Source: Nitrosomonadales bacterium
GTDB taxonomy: Bacteria; Pseudomonadota; Gammaproteobacteria; Burkholderiales; Gallionellaceae
Length of the DNA stretch: 64,000 nucleotides
Reading direction: 5' to 3'
Assembly (NCBI GenBank): GCA_016235045.1
Contig: JACRME010000021.1
Span: forward strand, 26,595 to 90,594
Position 1 is the stretch's first letter, and each line of letters starts with the position of its first letter. Shown in pieces: positions 63,068 to 64,000 of this stretch. The notes below the pieces were generated by a model, which saw only the letters and a list, made by a program, of their open reading frames with translations, ran no database searches and was not told where the DNA came from. The translations under genes were made by a program, and so were the position numbers.

Positions 63068-63196
63068 TCAGGCCATCCGCGCCCACGGACGATACCGGTA
63101 CGCCCCCTGCTCAAGCACGACGCCCTGCCCGCTGGCGACCCGGGTGGTTGGATCCGCACTCAGGAACCTGCCGATGGCGGTGGCGTACACACGTCC
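63068..63196 (-). pseudogene. RHS/YD-repeat core remnant
   Basis: A minus-strand open stretch of about 43 codons reads GRVYATAIGRFLSADPTTRV..., close to the RHS core signature (R-Y-Y-D-x-x-x-G-R-F-x-S-x-D-P). No further RHS sequence is seen on either side and there is no start. It looks like a leftover fragment of an RHS-type polymorphic toxin gene. The match is short. Confidence 0.5.
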
Positions 63197-63206
63197 GCAG
63201 CCATGC

Positions 63207-64000
63207 TCAGTCCTTGCCGAACAGGTCGCGGCTGTACACCTTGTCCGCCACATCGCGGATGTCGTCGGTGATGCGGTTGGCGACGATGACATCGGACTGC
63301 TGCTTGAATTGCGCCAGGTCATTCACTACTCTGGAGTGGAAGAACTCGGCTTCTTTCAGCGCGGGCTCGCGCTCTTCATCACCAGACGGTGGATGCCGAC
63401 CACCTTGGGGTTGCGCTTGAGGATGCTGTCCGCCACGAAATCCTTGCGCGTGGTGTTGGATTCGACGATGGCGTGGATGAGGTTCTGCGGCACGTCCTGA
63501 TAGTTGGCCAGCAGTTGTTTGGTGTCCTTGGGCAGGCAGTAGCCACCGTAGCCGAACGAGGGGTTGTTGTAGTGGTCGCCGATGCGCGGATCGAGGCTGA
63601 CGCCCTGGATGATCTGCTTGGTGTCCAGGCCGTGGGTTGCCGCGTAGGTGTCCAGCTCGTTGAAATAGGCGACGCGCATGGCGAGATAGGTGTTGGCGAA
63701 CAGTTTGATCGCTTCGGCCTCGGTGGAGTCGGTGAACAGCACCGCGATGTCCTGCTTGATCGCACCCTGCTTGAGCAGGTTGGCGAAGGTCTCGGCGCGC
63801 TTGGAGCGTTCGCCGACCACGATGCGCGAAGGATACAGGTTGTCGTACAGCGCACGGCCTTCGCGCAGGAATTCGGGCGAGAAGATGAGGTTGTCGCATT
63901 TCATCTGCTGCCTGAGCTTGACGGTGTAACCGACCGGGATGGTGGACTTGATGATCATCACCGCTTGCGGGTTGATGCCCTGCACGTCCCTGATCACGGC
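63207..64000 (-). CDS. ugd: UDP-glucose 6-dehydrogenase, 5' part outside window, internally deleted
   Basis: The visible part covers the middle and C terminus of a short-type Ugd: [39 protein letters not shown], the Cys active-site motif [19 protein letters not shown], then [12 protein letters not shown]. At this point the frame is lost: the next conserved block, [15 protein letters not shown]...[13 protein letters not shown], continues in another frame. About 25-30 residues normally lie between them (the GSDNFR... segment of relatives). The enzyme oxidises UDP-glucose to UDP-glucuronate for exopolysaccharides. The lesion resembles that in infB and may be an assembly fault. Confidence 0.9.
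   Translation of the reverse strand, partial: RDQGRAGHQPASGDDHQVHHPGRLHRQAQAADEMRQPHLLARIPARRPCAVRQPVSFAHRGRRTLQARRDLRQPAQAGCDQAGHRGAVHRLHRGRSDQTVRQHLSRHARRLFQRAGHLRGNPRPGHQADHPGRQPRSAHRRPLQQPLVRLRWLLPAQGHQTTAGQLSGRAAEPHPRHRRIQHHAQGFRGGQHPQAQPQGGRHPPSGDEEREPALKEAEFFHSRVVNDLAQFKQQSDVIVANRITDDIRDVADKVYSRDLFGKD
63366..63373 (-). other. Frameshift/deletion junction inside ugd
   Basis: Met-Lys-Ser ends at 63371 in one frame and Glu-Pro-Ala-Leu begins at 63368 in another. The conserved NAD-fold segment that normally lies between them is missing. Confidence 0.75.

Noticed and set aside
63015-63206. A full gene between the PIN toxin and ugd
   Set aside because: Only a short RHS-like fragment without a start is seen, and the rest is noncoding.

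Overview
The window is a dense, GC-rich stretch of a Gram-negative chromosome. It carries no rRNA, phage or insertion sequence. The gene order rpsF-priB-rpsR-rplI-dnaB, the block thrS-infC-rpmI-rplT-pheS-pheT-ihfA-merR next to a tRNA, lipoproteins with LAAC lipoboxes and MCE/Mla-type genes point to a betaproteobacterium. An environmental Nitrosomonadales/Gallionellaceae-like lineage is my impression from protein similarity, not something demonstrated here. Most genes are on the minus strand.

Region 1 (1-7750) is the translation/RNA cluster rimP-nusA-infB-rbfA-truB-rpsO-pnp, read on the minus strand, with pnp cut by the window edge. infB has an internal deletion plus frameshift. Region 2 (7750-13200) is a methylthioadenosine salvage cluster (mtnP, a class II aldolase, apt, mtnA). 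It is interrupted by an XRE/AbiEii-type toxin-antitoxin pair bracketed by a duplicated apt 3' end, by an AT-rich HEPN-like gene, and by GC-rich hairpin repeats, one of which is inserted in frame in mtnA. Region 3 (13300-21750) has a copper ATPase, a glycine-zipper lipoprotein, a very long coiled-coil protein with a C-terminal membrane anchor, and a MASE1-PAS-PAS-GGDEF-EAL protein.

Region 4 (21770-40350) has guaA/guaB, smc, queF, a three-gene signalling operon (FIST protein, GAF-PAS-GGDEF-EAL, HD-GYP), a DODA dioxygenase, an aldo/keto reductase, map and glnD. Region 5 (40350-43450) is rich in REP-like palindromes and small accessory genes (exported isochorismatase-like hydrolase, NTF2-like protein, GlxA-type regulator, Cdd1-like protein) and ends at tRNA-Pro(GGG). 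Region 6 (43500-51420) is the thrS...ihfA-merR block plus a MazEF-type pair.

Region 7 (51499-56351) is the most unusual part: a five-gene, tightly packed operon with an MlaF-like ATPase that has lost its catalytic motifs, an MlaD/MCE protein, a TPR lipoprotein, a CHASE2 adenylate/guanylate cyclase and an MlaE permease. It lies directly behind tRNA-Val(GAC). Region 8 (56525-64000) has dnaB, the rpsF operon with a near-consensus promoter, an 824-residue FtsX-type permease, a FitAB-type toxin-antitoxin pair with a palindromic operator, a small RHS-like remnant, and a partial ugd that also carries an internal deletion plus frameshift.

The working parts connect as follows: MtnP, Apt, MtnA and the aldolase form a plausible MTA/5'-deoxyadenosine disposal route. 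Two GGDEF-EAL proteins and one HD-GYP protein handle cyclic-di-GMP, and a class III cyclase is wired into a lipid-transport operon. Two core genes (infB, ugd) share the same kind of lesion, which suggests either assembly error or genuine decay and should be resolved first.
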